DNA of 64,000 nt, taken from the NCBI RefSeq assembly GCF_003626575.1, contig NZ_RBDY01000011.1, positions 161,217 to 225,216 of the forward strand, given 5' to 3'. The DNA is from Streptomyces radicis. Lineage in GTDB: Bacteria > Actinomycetota > Actinomycetes > Streptomycetales > Streptomycetaceae. The notes below the pieces were generated by a model. That model saw only the letters and a list, made by a program, of their open reading frames with translations, searched no databases and was not told where the DNA came from. This document shows positions 33,012 through 41,568 of the stretch, piece after piece (position 1 is the stretch's first letter; each line of letters begins with the position of its first letter). The translations under genes and the position numbers were made by a program.

Positions 33012-34503
33012 GGCCCGAGTCCCTTGTGCCCGAGCTGAGTTGGTCGCCGATCGCCGCGACGAGGTCGAGCGCGGCGTCCACATCGGCGTCCGTGGCGCGG
33101 GGGTTGATGGTGCACAGGCGCAGCACCTGCTCCCCGCGCACCCGGGTGGGCAGGATCATCGCGTCCCCGCTCGCCACGACCGTGCGGCTGATGTGCCCCT
33201 GGACGGCGTCGAGTTCGGGGCCTGGAGGAAGCCCGGGCGGCCGGTGGCGGAAGGTGACCACGCACAGGCTCGGCGGGCTGGTCAGCTCAAGACCCGGGTG
33301 GGCCGCGATCCGCTCACCCGCGTGGGCGGCCCGGCGCATGCCGTCGGCGACGGCCTCGCGGAACGCCCGCACGCCAAAAGTCTTGAGCGACAGCCACAGC
33401 TTCAACGCCCTTGGGCCACGGCTGAGTTGAACGCCATGGTCGGACAGGTTCACCGGGTCGGTCGCGTCCCCCGGCGCCGGGCGCGTCGAGGCGGACAGAT
33501 AGCCCGCGTCGACGTCGAGGCTGTGCCGCGTGAGCGCGAAGCTGTCGCGCAGCAGCCCGGGTTCGCGTAGCAGCAGGCAGCCGATGTCATAGGGCTGGAA
33601 CAGCCACTTGTGCGGGTCCACGGTCACCGAGTCCGACGCCTCGAGCCCGGCGAGCAGGGCCCGGCCGGGATCGCTGATCCGGGCCACCGCGCCGAGCGCG
33701 CCGTCCGTGTGCAGCCACAGCCCCTCCGCGCGGCACACCGCGGCCAGCTCGGGCAGCGGGTCGATCGCCCCCGTGGACGTGGTGCCCGCGGTGGCGACGA
33801 CGGCGAAGGGGCGCAGCCCCGCCGCCCGGTCGGCCGCGACCCGCCTGGCCAGCTCGTCGACGGGCAGCCGCAGCGACGCGTCGGCGGGCAGCACGACGAG
33901 CTGGTCGCGCGAGAACCCCAGGATGTGCAGGGCGCGGGCGACCGAGGGGTGCGCCTGGTCGGAGCAGTAAGCGCGGGCGCCGCGCGGGTCGCCGCCGAGC
34001 CGGGAGTCGCGGGCCACGGTCAGCGCCACCAGGTTGGCCTCCGAGCCCCCGGAGACGAACAAACCCCCACTGCCCTCGGGGAGTTCGAGCAGCGCGCACA
34101 GCCACTCCACGGTGACGAGCTCGAGCTGCGTCGCCCCCGAGCCGACCAGCCAGGCGCCGGGGACGGCCAGGAAAGCGGCGCCGAGCGCGTCGGCGAGCAC
34201 GGCGGGAAAGGTGCCCGCCGAGGGGACGAACGCGAAGCAGCGCGGGTGGTCGGAGCGCATGCCCGCGGTGAGCGCCGAGTCCGCCAACCGGTCGACGAGG
34301 TCCGCCAGATCGGCCCCCTCCTCGGGCGGTGGCTCCCGCCACTCCTTGTCCAACTCCTCGGGCGTGCACGCCACATGGACAGGCCCCTCACCTGGCGCGG
34401 CCAGCCGCGCCAGCACGCGCTCGACGGCGCGGCGCCCGGCACGTTCCATGTCCGCCGCGGGCAGCGTCAAAGGCCGTCCGCCGTCGGGTCCTTGCCGGGT
34501 CAT
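32995..34503 (-). CDS. PLP-dependent group II amino-acid decarboxylase
   Basis: A 502-residue fold-type I PLP enzyme. SVTVDPHKWLFQPYDIGC contains the Schiff-base Lys, SGGSEANLVAL binds the cofactor phosphate, and AGTTSTGAIDPL and LHTDGALGA supply the Asp that contacts the pyridine nitrogen. This is the aromatic L-amino acid/tyrosine, DOPA or diaminobutyrate decarboxylase group; the usual active-site His before Asp in HVDAA is replaced by Thr (HTDGA), as in some variant members. Its ATG overlaps the ATP-grasp stop, so the two are coupled. Likely role: making the amine unit of a small metabolite. Confidence 0.88.
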   Translation of the reverse strand: MTRQGPDGGRPLTLPAADMERAGRRAVERVLARLAAPGEGPVHVACTPEELDKEWREPPPEEGADLADLVDRLADSALTAGMRSDHPRCFAFVPSAGTFPAVLADALGAAFLAVPGAWLVGSGATQLELVTVEWLCALLELPEGSGGLFVSGGSEANLVALTVARDSRLGGDPRGARAYCSDQAHPSVARALHILGFSRDQLVVLPADASLRLPVDELARRVAADRAAGLRPFAVVATAGTTSTGAIDPLPELAAVCRAEGLWLHTDGALGAVARISDPGRALLAGLEASDSVTVDPHKWLFQPYDIGCLLLREPGLLRDSFALTRHSLDVDAGYLSASTRPAPGDATDPVNLSDHGVQLSRGPRALKLWLSLKTFGVRAFREAVADGMRRAAHAGERIAAHPGLELTSPPSLCVVTFRHRPPGLPPGPELDAVQGHISRTVVASGDAMILPTRVRGEQVLRLCTINPRATDADVDAALDLVAAIGDQLSSGTRDSGHGPLG

Positions 34504-35813
34504 CGGGCGCCCGCCGCCGCAAGCGCCGCCATCCACGCCCGCGCCCCCGGCAGCAGCGCCCGGCTCCGCGCGGTGGCCGCGGGCGGGGTCACCGGCTCGG
34601 CGAGCTGCGTCAGCAGCAGCTCGTCGCCCGGCGCGACAGGCCCGCCGGGGCGGCCCTGCCACCACACGAGCGCCTCGCCAGGGGCGAGGTCGGTAAGGCC
34701 ATCGCCGCCCGGCCCTGGCCCCCGCGCCGACCCGTCGTCGGCCAGCCGGTAACGCCCGGGCGCGGGAAGGGAGTCGACCACCTCCCGGCCGCCGCCGTCC
34801 CTGGCGCAGCTCACCAGCTGGGCCAGCGACGGCATCGCGACGGCCGCGGTGCGCACGGGCACGGAGGGCAGCAGACACGCGAGCACGTGCAGCGCCAGGC
34901 TCGGCAGCAGCCCGGCGGCCCGCTCGGCGCGTTGGACCAGCGAAACCACCGTCTGGAAGCGGGGGTTGATCTCCACGGCCAGCACCCGGTCCGCTCCATC
35001 GACGACCAGGTCGAGGCCGAACACCCCGCGGTAGCCCCGAAGGCGCAGCTCCTCGCCGACCGCGCGGGCCGCCTCCCGCGCCCGCTCGTACGCCGCGCCC
35101 GGCAGATCGTCCGCGCCCAGCAGTTGGTTGCCGCAGTGCCCGCCCCAGTGGGGCGTCAACTCCGGTACGCCGACAAGCTGTCGGGACACCGCGGAGACCG
35201 CCACCCGGTCCCCGGCGACGCACGCGCTGACGGTGAGCGAGGGGCCCTCGACCAGGCGCGAGACCCGCAGCTCCTCGTCGGGCACGCGCGCCAGGCGGCG
35301 GGCCAGCTCGTCGCGGTCGCGCGCGGGCCATGTGCCCCGCCCCGTCAGGTTGTTGGCGCGGCGCTGCACGACGGCCGCGGGCCAGTGCGCGGGCCAGTAG
35401 GACGCGGCGGGCGCCCGCCCCTTCGCCGGGACCACCAGCGTCTCGGGCGTTTGCACGCCCGCCGCGCGGAAGATCCCCGTCGCGTGGATCTTGTCCCCGG
35501 CCAGCGCGGTCACCGCGGCGTCGGCGGCCAGCAGGGGCAACCCGCGGCCCGCGGCCCAGTCGCGCGCCGCCGTTCCGTGCTCGGGGGCGAAGGCGACACC
35601 GACCCGGCGCGCCCCGCCCCTGCGGCCCACCGGGTCGCCGGAGAGCGCGGGCGTCGTGGGCAGCACCGGCGGGAGGTCGGGCGCGGCGGCCGAGGCGCTC
35701 AGGAACGGCGACCGGTCGAACCAGTGGATCTCGTCGACGAGTTCGCGCAGCAGCTTGGCCCCCTCGTCGTGCGCCACCCCCTCGATGCGGGTCGGCACCT
35801 GCTCGCTCAACAT
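34500..35813 (-). CDS. ATP-grasp ligase
   Basis: A 437-residue protein from ATG 35813 (AGGGGAG just upstream); an in-frame ATG at 35837 lacks an SD. The N-terminal pre-grasp region holds AFAPEHGTAARDWA. The ATP-grasp core shows TALAGDKIHATGIFRAAGV, the clamp Lys around LVVPAKG, and the metal-binding strand LAVEINPRFQT. The last 100 residues form an accessory domain. ATP-grasp enzymes activate a carboxylate as acyl phosphate and join it to an amine or thiol. First in the operon and coupled to an amino-acid decarboxylase, it probably forms an amide between an acid and a decarboxylated amine. The exact substrates are unknown. Confidence 0.85.
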   Translation of the reverse strand: MLSEQVPTRIEGVAHDEGAKLLRELVDEIHWFDRSPFLSASAAAPDLPPVLPTTPALSGDPVGRRGGARRVGVAFAPEHGTAARDWAAGRGLPLLAADAAVTALAGDKIHATGIFRAAGVQTPETLVVPAKGRAPAASYWPAHWPAAVVQRRANNLTGRGTWPARDRDELARRLARVPDEELRVSRLVEGPSLTVSACVAGDRVAVSAVSRQLVGVPELTPHWGGHCGNQLLGADDLPGAAYERAREAARAVGEELRLRGYRGVFGLDLVVDGADRVLAVEINPRFQTVVSLVQRAERAAGLLPSLALHVLACLLPSVPVRTAAVAMPSLAQLVSCARDGGGREVVDSLPAPGRYRLADDGSARGPGPGGDGLTDLAPGEALVWWQGRPGGPVAPGDELLLTQLAEPVTPPAATARSRALLPGARAWMAALAAAGAR

Positions 35814-35972
35814 CGGCTCCCCTGGCGCGGTGGTCATCTCGGACCACTAACCGCCCACGGGCCCGGGAGGTCACGGCCACCCGTTCCGGCAAATCCCACG
35901 AGCCGCACGTGACTTGACGACCGGGCCGTCGTTTGGGTGTGTGCCGCTTTCGCCGACCCGAGGGAAGCCACG

Positions 35973-36257
35973 ATGCCCACGCTCCCGCCCCCGCTCCGCC
36001 TCCGTTTCCTCACCCTGGCCGCGCTGACGGCCGCCCTGGTCGCCCTCGCCGCGGGCCCCGCCCACGCCGACACCAACGACAACATCGCCGACCCGCCGCT
36101 CGCGTGCGGCGGCGGCCCGCTGTCCCTGGACACGGGCCGCGTGTGCCACGCCGAGCAGCACATCGAGCAGGACATCACCAAGGCCGACGCCACCACCACG
36201 GACCTCGTCGGCTTCCTCGACGTGGTGTTCCCCCTCGATGTGACCCCCCTCAGCTGA
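35973..36257 (+). CDS. Small secreted DTN protein, paralogue 1 of 3
   Basis: A 94-residue preprotein with a classical Sec signal peptide (LTLAALTAALVALAAG) ending AHA before a mature start DTNDN. The roughly 60-residue mature form keeps two Cys (PLACGGG and RVCHAEQ) and a hydrophobic end TDLVGFLDVVFPL. It shares the pattern DTN...P.LC...LS...C.A.Q...D with the next two ORFs. Function is unknown. The C-terminal spacing C-x-E/A..Q...D..L recalls the tail of streptomycete rodlins, a weak resemblance only. Divergent from the ATP-grasp operon across 159 bp. Confidence 0.75.
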   Translation: MPTLPPPLRLRFLTLAALTAALVALAAGPAHADTNDNIADPPLACGGGPLSLDTGRVCHAEQHIEQDITKADATTTDLVGFLDVVFPLDVTPLS

Positions 36258-36306
36258 CCTTGACCCCGATCCCGGAAGAATCCCCGAAGAACAGGAGACC
36301 CCGACC

Positions 36307-36582
36307 ATGCGGAGGAAACCCCTCGCCACGCTGCTGGCCGCCTTGGCCGCCGCGGCGGCCCTGACGGCCACCGCGGGCCAGGCCGCGGCCGACACCAACC
36401 GCAACGTCCACAGCCCCTCGCTGCTGTGCGGCCCCGGCCCGCTCTCCGCCACGGCCCCCGAGGGCGCGCGCTCGACGTGCGCGGCCCGCCAGGTGGCCGC
36501 CCAGCGCGTCACCAAGTCCGGTACGCGGGACGCGAGTCTGATCGACTATGTGTCGGCCGCCCTCCCGGCCACCGTCGGATGA
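36307..36582 (+). CDS. Small secreted DTN protein, paralogue 2 of 3
   Basis: A 91-residue preprotein with positive MRRKP, a signal helix and cleavage after AAA to give DTNRN. The mature form has Cys in SLLCGPG and STCAARQ and ends ASLIDYVSAALP. Alignment with paralogues 1 and 3 is clear at the DTN start, the first Cys plus LS, the second Cys plus A.Q, and the D..I/V..lP end. The ATG follows paralogue 1 by 49 bp and the stop overlaps paralogue 3 (ATGA), so the three form an operon. Probably disulfide-bonded and extracellular. Confidence 0.78.
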   Translation: MRRKPLATLLAALAAAAALTATAGQAAADTNRNVHSPSLLCGPGPLSATAPEGARSTCAARQVAAQRVTKSGTRDASLIDYVSAALPATVG

Positions 36583-36836
36583 GCCGCGCCCCGCGCCTCG
36601 GCGCCGCCGCCGCGCTTTCGGCCGCCGCCGCGCTCCTCGCGCTCGCCACCCCGGCCGCCGCCGACACGAACCAGACGACCCAGGACCCGATCATGCTGTG
36701 CAACGTCGTGCTGCTCTCGCCCGGCGCCCGCGTGGACGGCGCGTGCGAGGCCGTCCAGATCGCCGACCAGCGCATCGTCCAGCGCGACAGCCTGACCTAC
36801 GACGTGATCGACGCCCTCCCCCTCACCCTGTTGTAG
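36579..36836 (+). CDS. Small secreted DTN protein, paralogue 3 of 3
   Basis: An 85-residue preprotein translationally coupled to paralogue 2. The signal peptide ends AAA and the mature start is DTNQT. The two cysteines lie in IMLCNVV and GACEAVQ, with the end DVIDALPLTLL. It is the shortest and most hydrophobic copy. The tandem triplication with divergence suggests co-assembly into one extracellular structure, or three variants of one secreted factor. No catalytic motif is present. A GC hairpin follows 22 bp after the stop. Confidence 0.75.
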   Translation: MSRAPRLGAAAALSAAAALLALATPAAADTNQTTQDPIMLCNVVLLSPGARVDGACEAVQIADQRIVQRDSLTYDVIDALPLTLL

Positions 36837-36858
36837 GCGGTATCTTTACCGGCTCAAG

Positions 36859-36878
36859 GGCGCGCCTACCGGCGCGCC
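36859..36878 (+). terminator. GC hairpin after the secreted-protein triplet
   Basis: GGCGCGCC-TACC-GGCGCGCC gives an 8-bp perfect stem with a 4-nt loop, 22 bp past the last stop. Further GC-rich dyads follow to about 36930. It probably ends the three-gene transcript. Confidence 0.55.
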
Positions 36879-37061
36879 GGGCGGCCCGGCCGCCCTCGGC
36901 CGGGCATGCGGCCTTGCGGCCGGTCCCGGCCGAGTGGCCGCCGCCCGTCACACGAGTGCAACCCCAGCCAACAGAGCACCCCCACGCCCACGCCGAGACC
37001 TGCCGGACGCTCAGCAGTGGCGCACGGCCGGGCGTTCGACCGCGCGGTCGTGGCGCATGTC

Positions 37062-37760
37062 TCAGCCGGTCTCCGACGTGAGGTCCACGGGGGTGAAGGT
37101 TTCCAGGCGCATGATCAGCTGGTGGCCGCGCAGCCAGCGCAGGCGTCGGTCGTCGTAGGCGATCCCTGCGGCGTCGGCCACGACGGGCTGCGGGAAGCCG
37201 GGGCGGTACAGCGTGCCCCATACACCGGCGAGGTAGAACTCGCGGACGCGCAGGGCTACATACCGCCTGCTCAGGTGTGGGCACAGGCGGACGGACGTCG
37301 CGGCGCACGGCAGGCACAGCGGGGGGTGGGAGGTGAGCAGGTCCTCGGGCCAGGACGCGGGGTTGTGTGGGTCTTCGCCGAGGAGCCAGAGCACGCCGTT
37401 GTCGTTGAGGTCGGCGGGTCCGGCGCAGACCTGGCACAGCAGTCGCCGCATCGCGCGGCGCTGCCGCAGGCCATGGACCTTGCCGAACTCCGGGCGGCCC
37501 TTCCCCGGGCGGTGGGTGCTCCTGGCCCAGAGCACGCCGTCCTCGTCACGGTCATGGACGATCTCGTCCGCGTAGCCGATGCCTCCGCGCCGGGCGACCA
37601 CCGTGGTTTGCGGGTCCCGTTCCTCGCTCCACTGCGCGATGTAGGGCACCACATCAGGGCGGGGGAGCACACCCAGCGGCGGGCTCGAATCGCTCGACGC
37701 CAGGTCGGCCGCGCCGGGGCGGATTTCTTGCATGGTGGCGTGGTTCGTGCGGTGCGACAT
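37062..37760 (-). CDS. Unknown protein with paired-Cys (zinc-ribbon-like) motifs
   Basis: A 232-residue protein starting at ATG 37760 (AGGAAATAAAACCC ahead). It has CQVCAGPAD (about 110) and, some 40 residues later, CLPCAATSVRLCPHLS, a likely zinc-binding four-Cys arrangement. The C-terminus contains VREFYLAGVWGTLYRP. No enzyme family is recognised. It forms a minus-strand trio of small genes divergent from the XRE-TPR regulator, a grouping often seen in streptomycetes. It may be a partner or target of that regulator. Confidence 0.65.
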   Translation of the reverse strand: MSHRTNHATMQEIRPGAADLASSDSSPPLGVLPRPDVVPYIAQWSEERDPQTTVVARRGGIGYADEIVHDRDEDGVLWARSTHRPGKGRPEFGKVHGLRQRRAMRRLLCQVCAGPADLNDNGVLWLLGEDPHNPASWPEDLLTSHPPLCLPCAATSVRLCPHLSRRYVALRVREFYLAGVWGTLYRPGFPQPVVADAAGIAYDDRRLRWLRGHQLIMRLETFTPVDLTSETG

Positions 37761-37765
37761 GGGTT

Positions 37766-38074
37766 TTATTTCCTGCGGTGGTGTGAGGGAAGAGCCCCGG
37801 GTACGCGGCGGGCCGCGCGGCCGGAACGGGGCGGGATGTGGCGGGCGTTGCGCAGGGCCTCGGCGGAGTCGTCGAGCACCCTGAGCCAGTAGGCGCGCTC
37901 CGCTGGCTCCATGCCGCGCAGCTCCTCGACATGGGCGTACCGCGGAGGCAGTTCCACGGTCGGCGGGTCCGGCGAGTTCGGCCGATGGGGCGGGGGCGTC
38001 CCGGTGCGGTGTCGGCCGGACGGTCTGATCAGTAACGAGAGCCACGCGGCGGCGCGGCCGGTAGGGTTTCGCAT
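37766..38074 (-). CDS. Small basic protein of unknown function
   Basis: 102 residues from ATG 38074, ending 5 bp before the start of the Cys-motif protein, so probably co-transcribed. The N-terminus is Arg/Pro-rich (RPSGRHRTG) and the middle holds VEELRGMEPAERAYWLRVLDD, an acidic helical segment. An in-frame upstream ATG exists but without better context. No family was recognised. Confidence 0.5.
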   Translation of the reverse strand: MRNPTGRAAAWLSLLIRPSGRHRTGTPPPHRPNSPDPPTVELPPRYAHVEELRGMEPAERAYWLRVLDDSAEALRNARHIPPRSGRAARRVPGALPSHHRRK

Positions 38075-38135
38075 GTCAGCAGTCCCACGTTCTGTTGGCC
38101 ATGCCCCGGGGGTGTTGGCGCGCTCGCCGGGGCTC

Positions 38136-38387
38136 TTATCGGTAGGCCGTGATCGGCCCCGAAGTCCCGCCCGCGCATTCCGGGCACGGGACCTTGCATG
38201 TGCGGGATTCGGCACTGGCGGGCTCGTCGGCGGTGGCCATGTCCACGGCCGACGCCAGGCGTTCCCCTATCGCACAGGGCACCCCACCCCGGCAGCCGTC
38301 ACACTCCCGGTCATGCAAGTCCCGTGCCGCGACCAGCGTTTCCACGTCGCCGGGCCGGGGATATCGCGAAACGTCACGGCGGATCAT
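38136..38387 (-). CDS. Small Cys-rich protein of unknown function
   Basis: 83 residues from ATG 38387, chosen because GAGGGAG lies 5 nt upstream. The motif HDRECDGCRGGVPCAIGERLA followed by a C-terminal CKVPCPEC gives six Cys in pairs, suggesting a small metal-binding or disulfide fold. The first motif is common in short actinomycete proteins linked to XRE-TPR regulators. First of the three minus-strand genes here. Confidence 0.6.
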   Translation of the reverse strand: MIRRDVSRYPRPGDVETLVAARDLHDRECDGCRGGVPCAIGERLASAVDMATADEPASAESRTCKVPCPECAGGTSGPITAYR

Positions 38388-38636
38388 GCCGCTCCCTCTG
38401 CGGAGCAACGATCGCGGTTAGCCTTGTTCATGACTGCCTGCCCTTGTCGGTGGTCCATGCCCCCGGGCCGGTCGCACGGTCGCGGGGGTGCGGCATTCGT
38501 ACGCCCTACGAGCTTCGCCGGAGCAGTCGGGCGGGAACACCGTGAACGGGGCACCCCAGAGAGGCGTTTGGGGCACCCTTCGGGTACGCACGACTACTCT
38601 TGGGTCAGATCACCGTCGAACCTCCCGGGTGGAGCC

Positions 38637-39974
38637 ATGGACGACCGCGCGGCCAGGCGAACCGGCCACTCACTCACCATTCCCGACGCGTTGTTGCACA
38701 GCGAAGCCATGCAACGGGCGTGCGCCACCCGCAACTTCGGCGAGATCCTGAGGCTCGTGAATCGCCGGACGGGCTCCAGCTACGCGGATATCGCCGCTGC
38801 CATCGGCAAGATGAGCAGCTCACGCGTCGGCGACATCATCCGGGGCACCCGAGGCGTGCGCGGACAAGGAGTCATCGAACGAATCTGCGACGCATTCGGA
38901 ATCCCCGGCGACATGCTCGGCGTTCCCCCACGCGACTGGGAAAGGGGCACCCTCCCCAGGGCGGCTTCCCGTTCCGGCGTGGAGCCGTGGCTCGGTGGGT
39001 TCTCGGGGAGCGGCGATGACGAGGTGGAGGCCCTGGAGCTGGCGCGGCGGGTGCAGGCGAGTGACGTCGGCGGTGAGACCCTGCGGCGGCTGGAGCGTGC
39101 CTTCGACGAGCTCGCCACGGCCTACCCGGTCACCGCGCCACGGGAGTTGCTTGAACGCGTGCGCACGCACACCGCCTATGTCGGCCACCTGCTCGACGCC
39201 CGTGCCACGCTCGACGAGCACAGGCGGCTGATCGTGGTCGGGGGCTGGTTCTCGCTGCTCGGCGCGACGCTCCACATCGATCTGGAGCAGCCGGGCGCGG
39301 CGCGGGCCAGGCTCGCCACAGCCCTCGCGGCGGCCCGGCACGCCGACCACGCCGAGATCGAGGCATGGTGCTACGAGACCGACGCGTGGCGCGTTCTCAC
39401 CGCTGGCGACCACGCGGGCGCCGCCGAGCTGGCGGCGCGGGCACGGAGCGTCGCTCCCGAGGGCAGCTCGGTGGCCATCCAGGCGACAGCGCAGGAGGGC
39501 CGTGCGCGGGCCAGGCTCGGGGAGGCACAGGCGACGCACCGGGCCATCGACAGCGTTCAACGGCTGGCCGCGTCACTGGAGTTGAACCTGCCGCCCGAGC
39601 ACCACTACCAGTACGACCCGACGAAGTCGCTCGCCTGGACGGCCACCACGTTGGCGTGGCTGGGGGATGCGGCGGCGGAGCGGCACGCGCGGGAGGCCGT
39701 CGCCCGGCTGGGCCCGGCCGACGACCTCAGCAGGTGGCCACGCCGCCTCGCCTCGGCGAACATCGACCTGGCCCTCGCGCTCCTGATCAACGACCGCCTG
39801 GACGAGGCGTGCGACGTGGCGCAGAGAGCGGTCCTGTCAGGCCGCGTCGTCCCCTCGAACCACTGGCGCGCCCTTGAGGTCGTCGCAGCGGCCGAGCACC
39901 GCAAGCTCCCCGAGGCCCGACACCTCCGTGAGGCATACGAGCACATGAGGGCCGCCGCGATCAGTCCCCGGTGA
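38637..39974 (+). CDS. XRE-family HTH regulator with TPR-like C-terminal domain
   Basis: A 445-residue regulator. The N-terminal HTH (about 30-95) includes SSYADIAAAIGKMSSSRVGDIIRG. The remaining 300 residues are helical repeats of TPR type, e.g. ARARLATALAAARHADHAEIE and EACDVAQRAVLSGRV, which in this class bind peptides or partner proteins. GGAG lies 2 nt from ATG 38637; the frame and HTH leave little doubt. It is divergent from three small Cys-rich genes and upstream of a cyclo-ligase and a Nudix gene. Such regulators control differentiation or antibiotic production in streptomycetes. Confidence 0.88.
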   Translation: MDDRAARRTGHSLTIPDALLHSEAMQRACATRNFGEILRLVNRRTGSSYADIAAAIGKMSSSRVGDIIRGTRGVRGQGVIERICDAFGIPGDMLGVPPRDWERGTLPRAASRSGVEPWLGGFSGSGDDEVEALELARRVQASDVGGETLRRLERAFDELATAYPVTAPRELLERVRTHTAYVGHLLDARATLDEHRRLIVVGGWFSLLGATLHIDLEQPGAARARLATALAAARHADHAEIEAWCYETDAWRVLTAGDHAGAAELAARARSVAPEGSSVAIQATAQEGRARARLGEAQATHRAIDSVQRLAASLELNLPPEHHYQYDPTKSLAWTATTLAWLGDAAAERHAREAVARLGPADDLSRWPRRLASANIDLALALLINDRLDEACDVAQRAVLSGRVVPSNHWRALEVVAAAEHRKLPEARHLREAYEHMRAAAISPR

Positions 39975-40029
39975 GCGGGGACGCGGGGTGTCCGGCGGGG
40001 ATCGCACCACGTGACTGAGAAGGGAACAG

Positions 40030-40749
40030 GTGAACGGAAAGCAAATTCAAGAGGCCAAGCAGGCCATCCGCGAACGGATCTGGATGCTGCTCGAAAAAGA
40101 GCGTGCAGTAAACGCCAATCCGGAAGGTCGCATTCCGGCGTTCGTGGGCGCTGACGCTGCTGCCGCACTTCTTGCTGCCCACCCTTCCTGGCAATCGGCA
40201 AACGTGATCAAAGCGGTTCCCGACAGAGCGCAGATGCCGGTCAGGGCAAGGGCGTTTGAAGAAGGAAAGCGTGTCTATATGGCCGCCTCGAAGTTGGCGG
40301 CTCAGAAACCCTTTTACCTGCTTGACCCCGAGACGCTGGCCATCTCCCCCCGAGAAGCCGCAGAACGTCACACAGCAGCACGATACGCCCGCCCTGTGGA
40401 TCTCGACGAGATGCCGCACGTGGACCTCGTGGTCTGCGGTAGCGTAGCCGTGAATTACCGGGGGGTGCGACTCGGTAAGGGTGCGGGCTACTCGGATATT
40501 GAAGTAGCGCTTCTCCATGAAGCGGGCCTCATCGGATCGAGCACCCTTATCGCGACCACGGTGCACGAACTACAGGTCGTGGATGAGGAGCTTCCGGAGG
40601 CTGGCCACGATTTCCGAGTAGACCTGATCATCACGCAGGATCGAGTCATAGAATGTTCGCCCTATCGCCGTCCACCAGGCATTATGTGGGAATCACTCAC
40701 ACCGGAGGCGATTGAGGCGATTCCCGTTCTGGCAAGCCGTAGGCCGTAG
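40030..40749 (+). CDS. 5-formyltetrahydrofolate cyclo-ligase family protein
   Basis: A 239-residue protein with a GTG start after AAGGGAA. The signature GVRLGKGAGYSDIEVALLHEAG is the nucleotide/folate-binding motif of MTHFS-like proteins, and the N-terminal KQAIRERIWMLLEKE fits the family. It is 40-50 residues longer than the housekeeping enzyme and may be an MTHFSD-like variant. True members convert 5-formyl-THF to methenyl-THF with ATP. Codon usage is clearly less GC-rich than elsewhere in the window (frequent AAA, GAA, GTA), which hints at recent acquisition. It follows the XRE regulator by 55 bp. Confidence 0.78.
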   Translation: MNGKQIQEAKQAIRERIWMLLEKERAVNANPEGRIPAFVGADAAAALLAAHPSWQSANVIKAVPDRAQMPVRARAFEEGKRVYMAASKLAAQKPFYLLDPETLAISPREAAERHTAARYARPVDLDEMPHVDLVVCGSVAVNYRGVRLGKGAGYSDIEVALLHEAGLIGSSTLIATTVHELQVVDEELPEAGHDFRVDLIITQDRVIECSPYRRPPGIMWESLTPEAIEAIPVLASRRP

Positions 40750-40955
40750 AGTCGAGGAGGAAACCCGCGCCCTTCACGTTCTTCGCCACCCGCGACCGCA
40801 CCCGACCCGCCGAGCCGCCTCAGGTCACGGACCTGGGCACCCCACCCCGGCAGCCGACCGGTAGCCGAAACTCCGGACTCGCTCACCACCATCAACCGGC
40901 AGAGAAGTCTGCTGCTGGCAGGCATCACGCCGTCGCACAACGAAGGAAGCACCCC

Positions 40956-41483
40956 ATGACCGGCCAGCCTCAGCCCGGCACCGCGGAGTGGCAGGCGTAC
41001 CTTGCCGAAGGGAATGCCCGCCAGGCCCGCAAGCGTGTAGCCGCAGGCGTGATCCTGCGGGACGAGGGCGGGCGCGTTCTGCTCGTGAACCCGACGTACA
41101 AAGAAGGCTGGGACCTTCCCGGAGGCATGGTCGAGGCCAACGAGTCGCCCCGGGACGCGGCACGTCGCGAGCTTTTCGAAGAGCTGGGAATCCACCCGGA
41201 GTTGCGCCGGGTGCTGCTGATGGACTGGGACCCGCCCCACGGGCCCTGGGACGATCAGATCGTGGTGATCTTCGACGGCGGAACGTTGAGCTCCGCCGAA
41301 GCCGCAGGAGTCCACCCCTGCGATCACGAGTTGTCGGCATGCGCGTTCTTCCCGCCCGACGACGCGGTGACCGCCGTCCGCCCACGCATCGGCGAGCGCG
41401 TCGCCCAGGCGCTCGAAGCGCTCACCAAGGGCGAGACCCGCTATCTGGAGTCCGGGTATCCCCTTGAGGGACCAGCTGCCTGA
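40956..41483 (+). CDS. Nudix hydrolase
   Basis: A 175-residue protein with SD GAAGGAAG. The Nudix box is complete: GGMVEANESP followed by RDAARRELFEELGI (GX5EX7REUXEEXGU), giving the Mg-binding Glu triad. It hydrolyses a nucleoside diphosphate linked to some moiety; the substrate is not readable. Last + strand gene of the XRE patch, ending at a strong bidirectional hairpin. Confidence 0.92.
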   Translation: MTGQPQPGTAEWQAYLAEGNARQARKRVAAGVILRDEGGRVLLVNPTYKEGWDLPGGMVEANESPRDAARRELFEELGIHPELRRVLLMDWDPPHGPWDDQIVVIFDGGTLSSAEAAGVHPCDHELSACAFFPPDDAVTAVRPRIGERVAQALEALTKGETRYLESGYPLEGPAA

Positions 41484-41568
41484 CCGCAACCGTGACAGCC
41501 ACGACGACACACGCCGCCGTTCATCCGACGCCGTGGGGCGCGCCCTTCGGGCGAACGACACGCCGGAG

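Noticed and set aside
35973..36836. RiPP precursors for the nearby ATP-grasp enzyme
   Set aside because: The three peptides have classical Sec signal peptides and AxA cleavage sites rather than leader/core architecture, and the ATP-grasp protein resembles small-molecule ligases.
37062..38387. Toxin-antitoxin or phage-defence module next to the XRE regulator
   Set aside because: None of the small proteins shows nuclease, kinase or toxin motifs; the regulator is a TPR-type developmental class, not an antitoxin.
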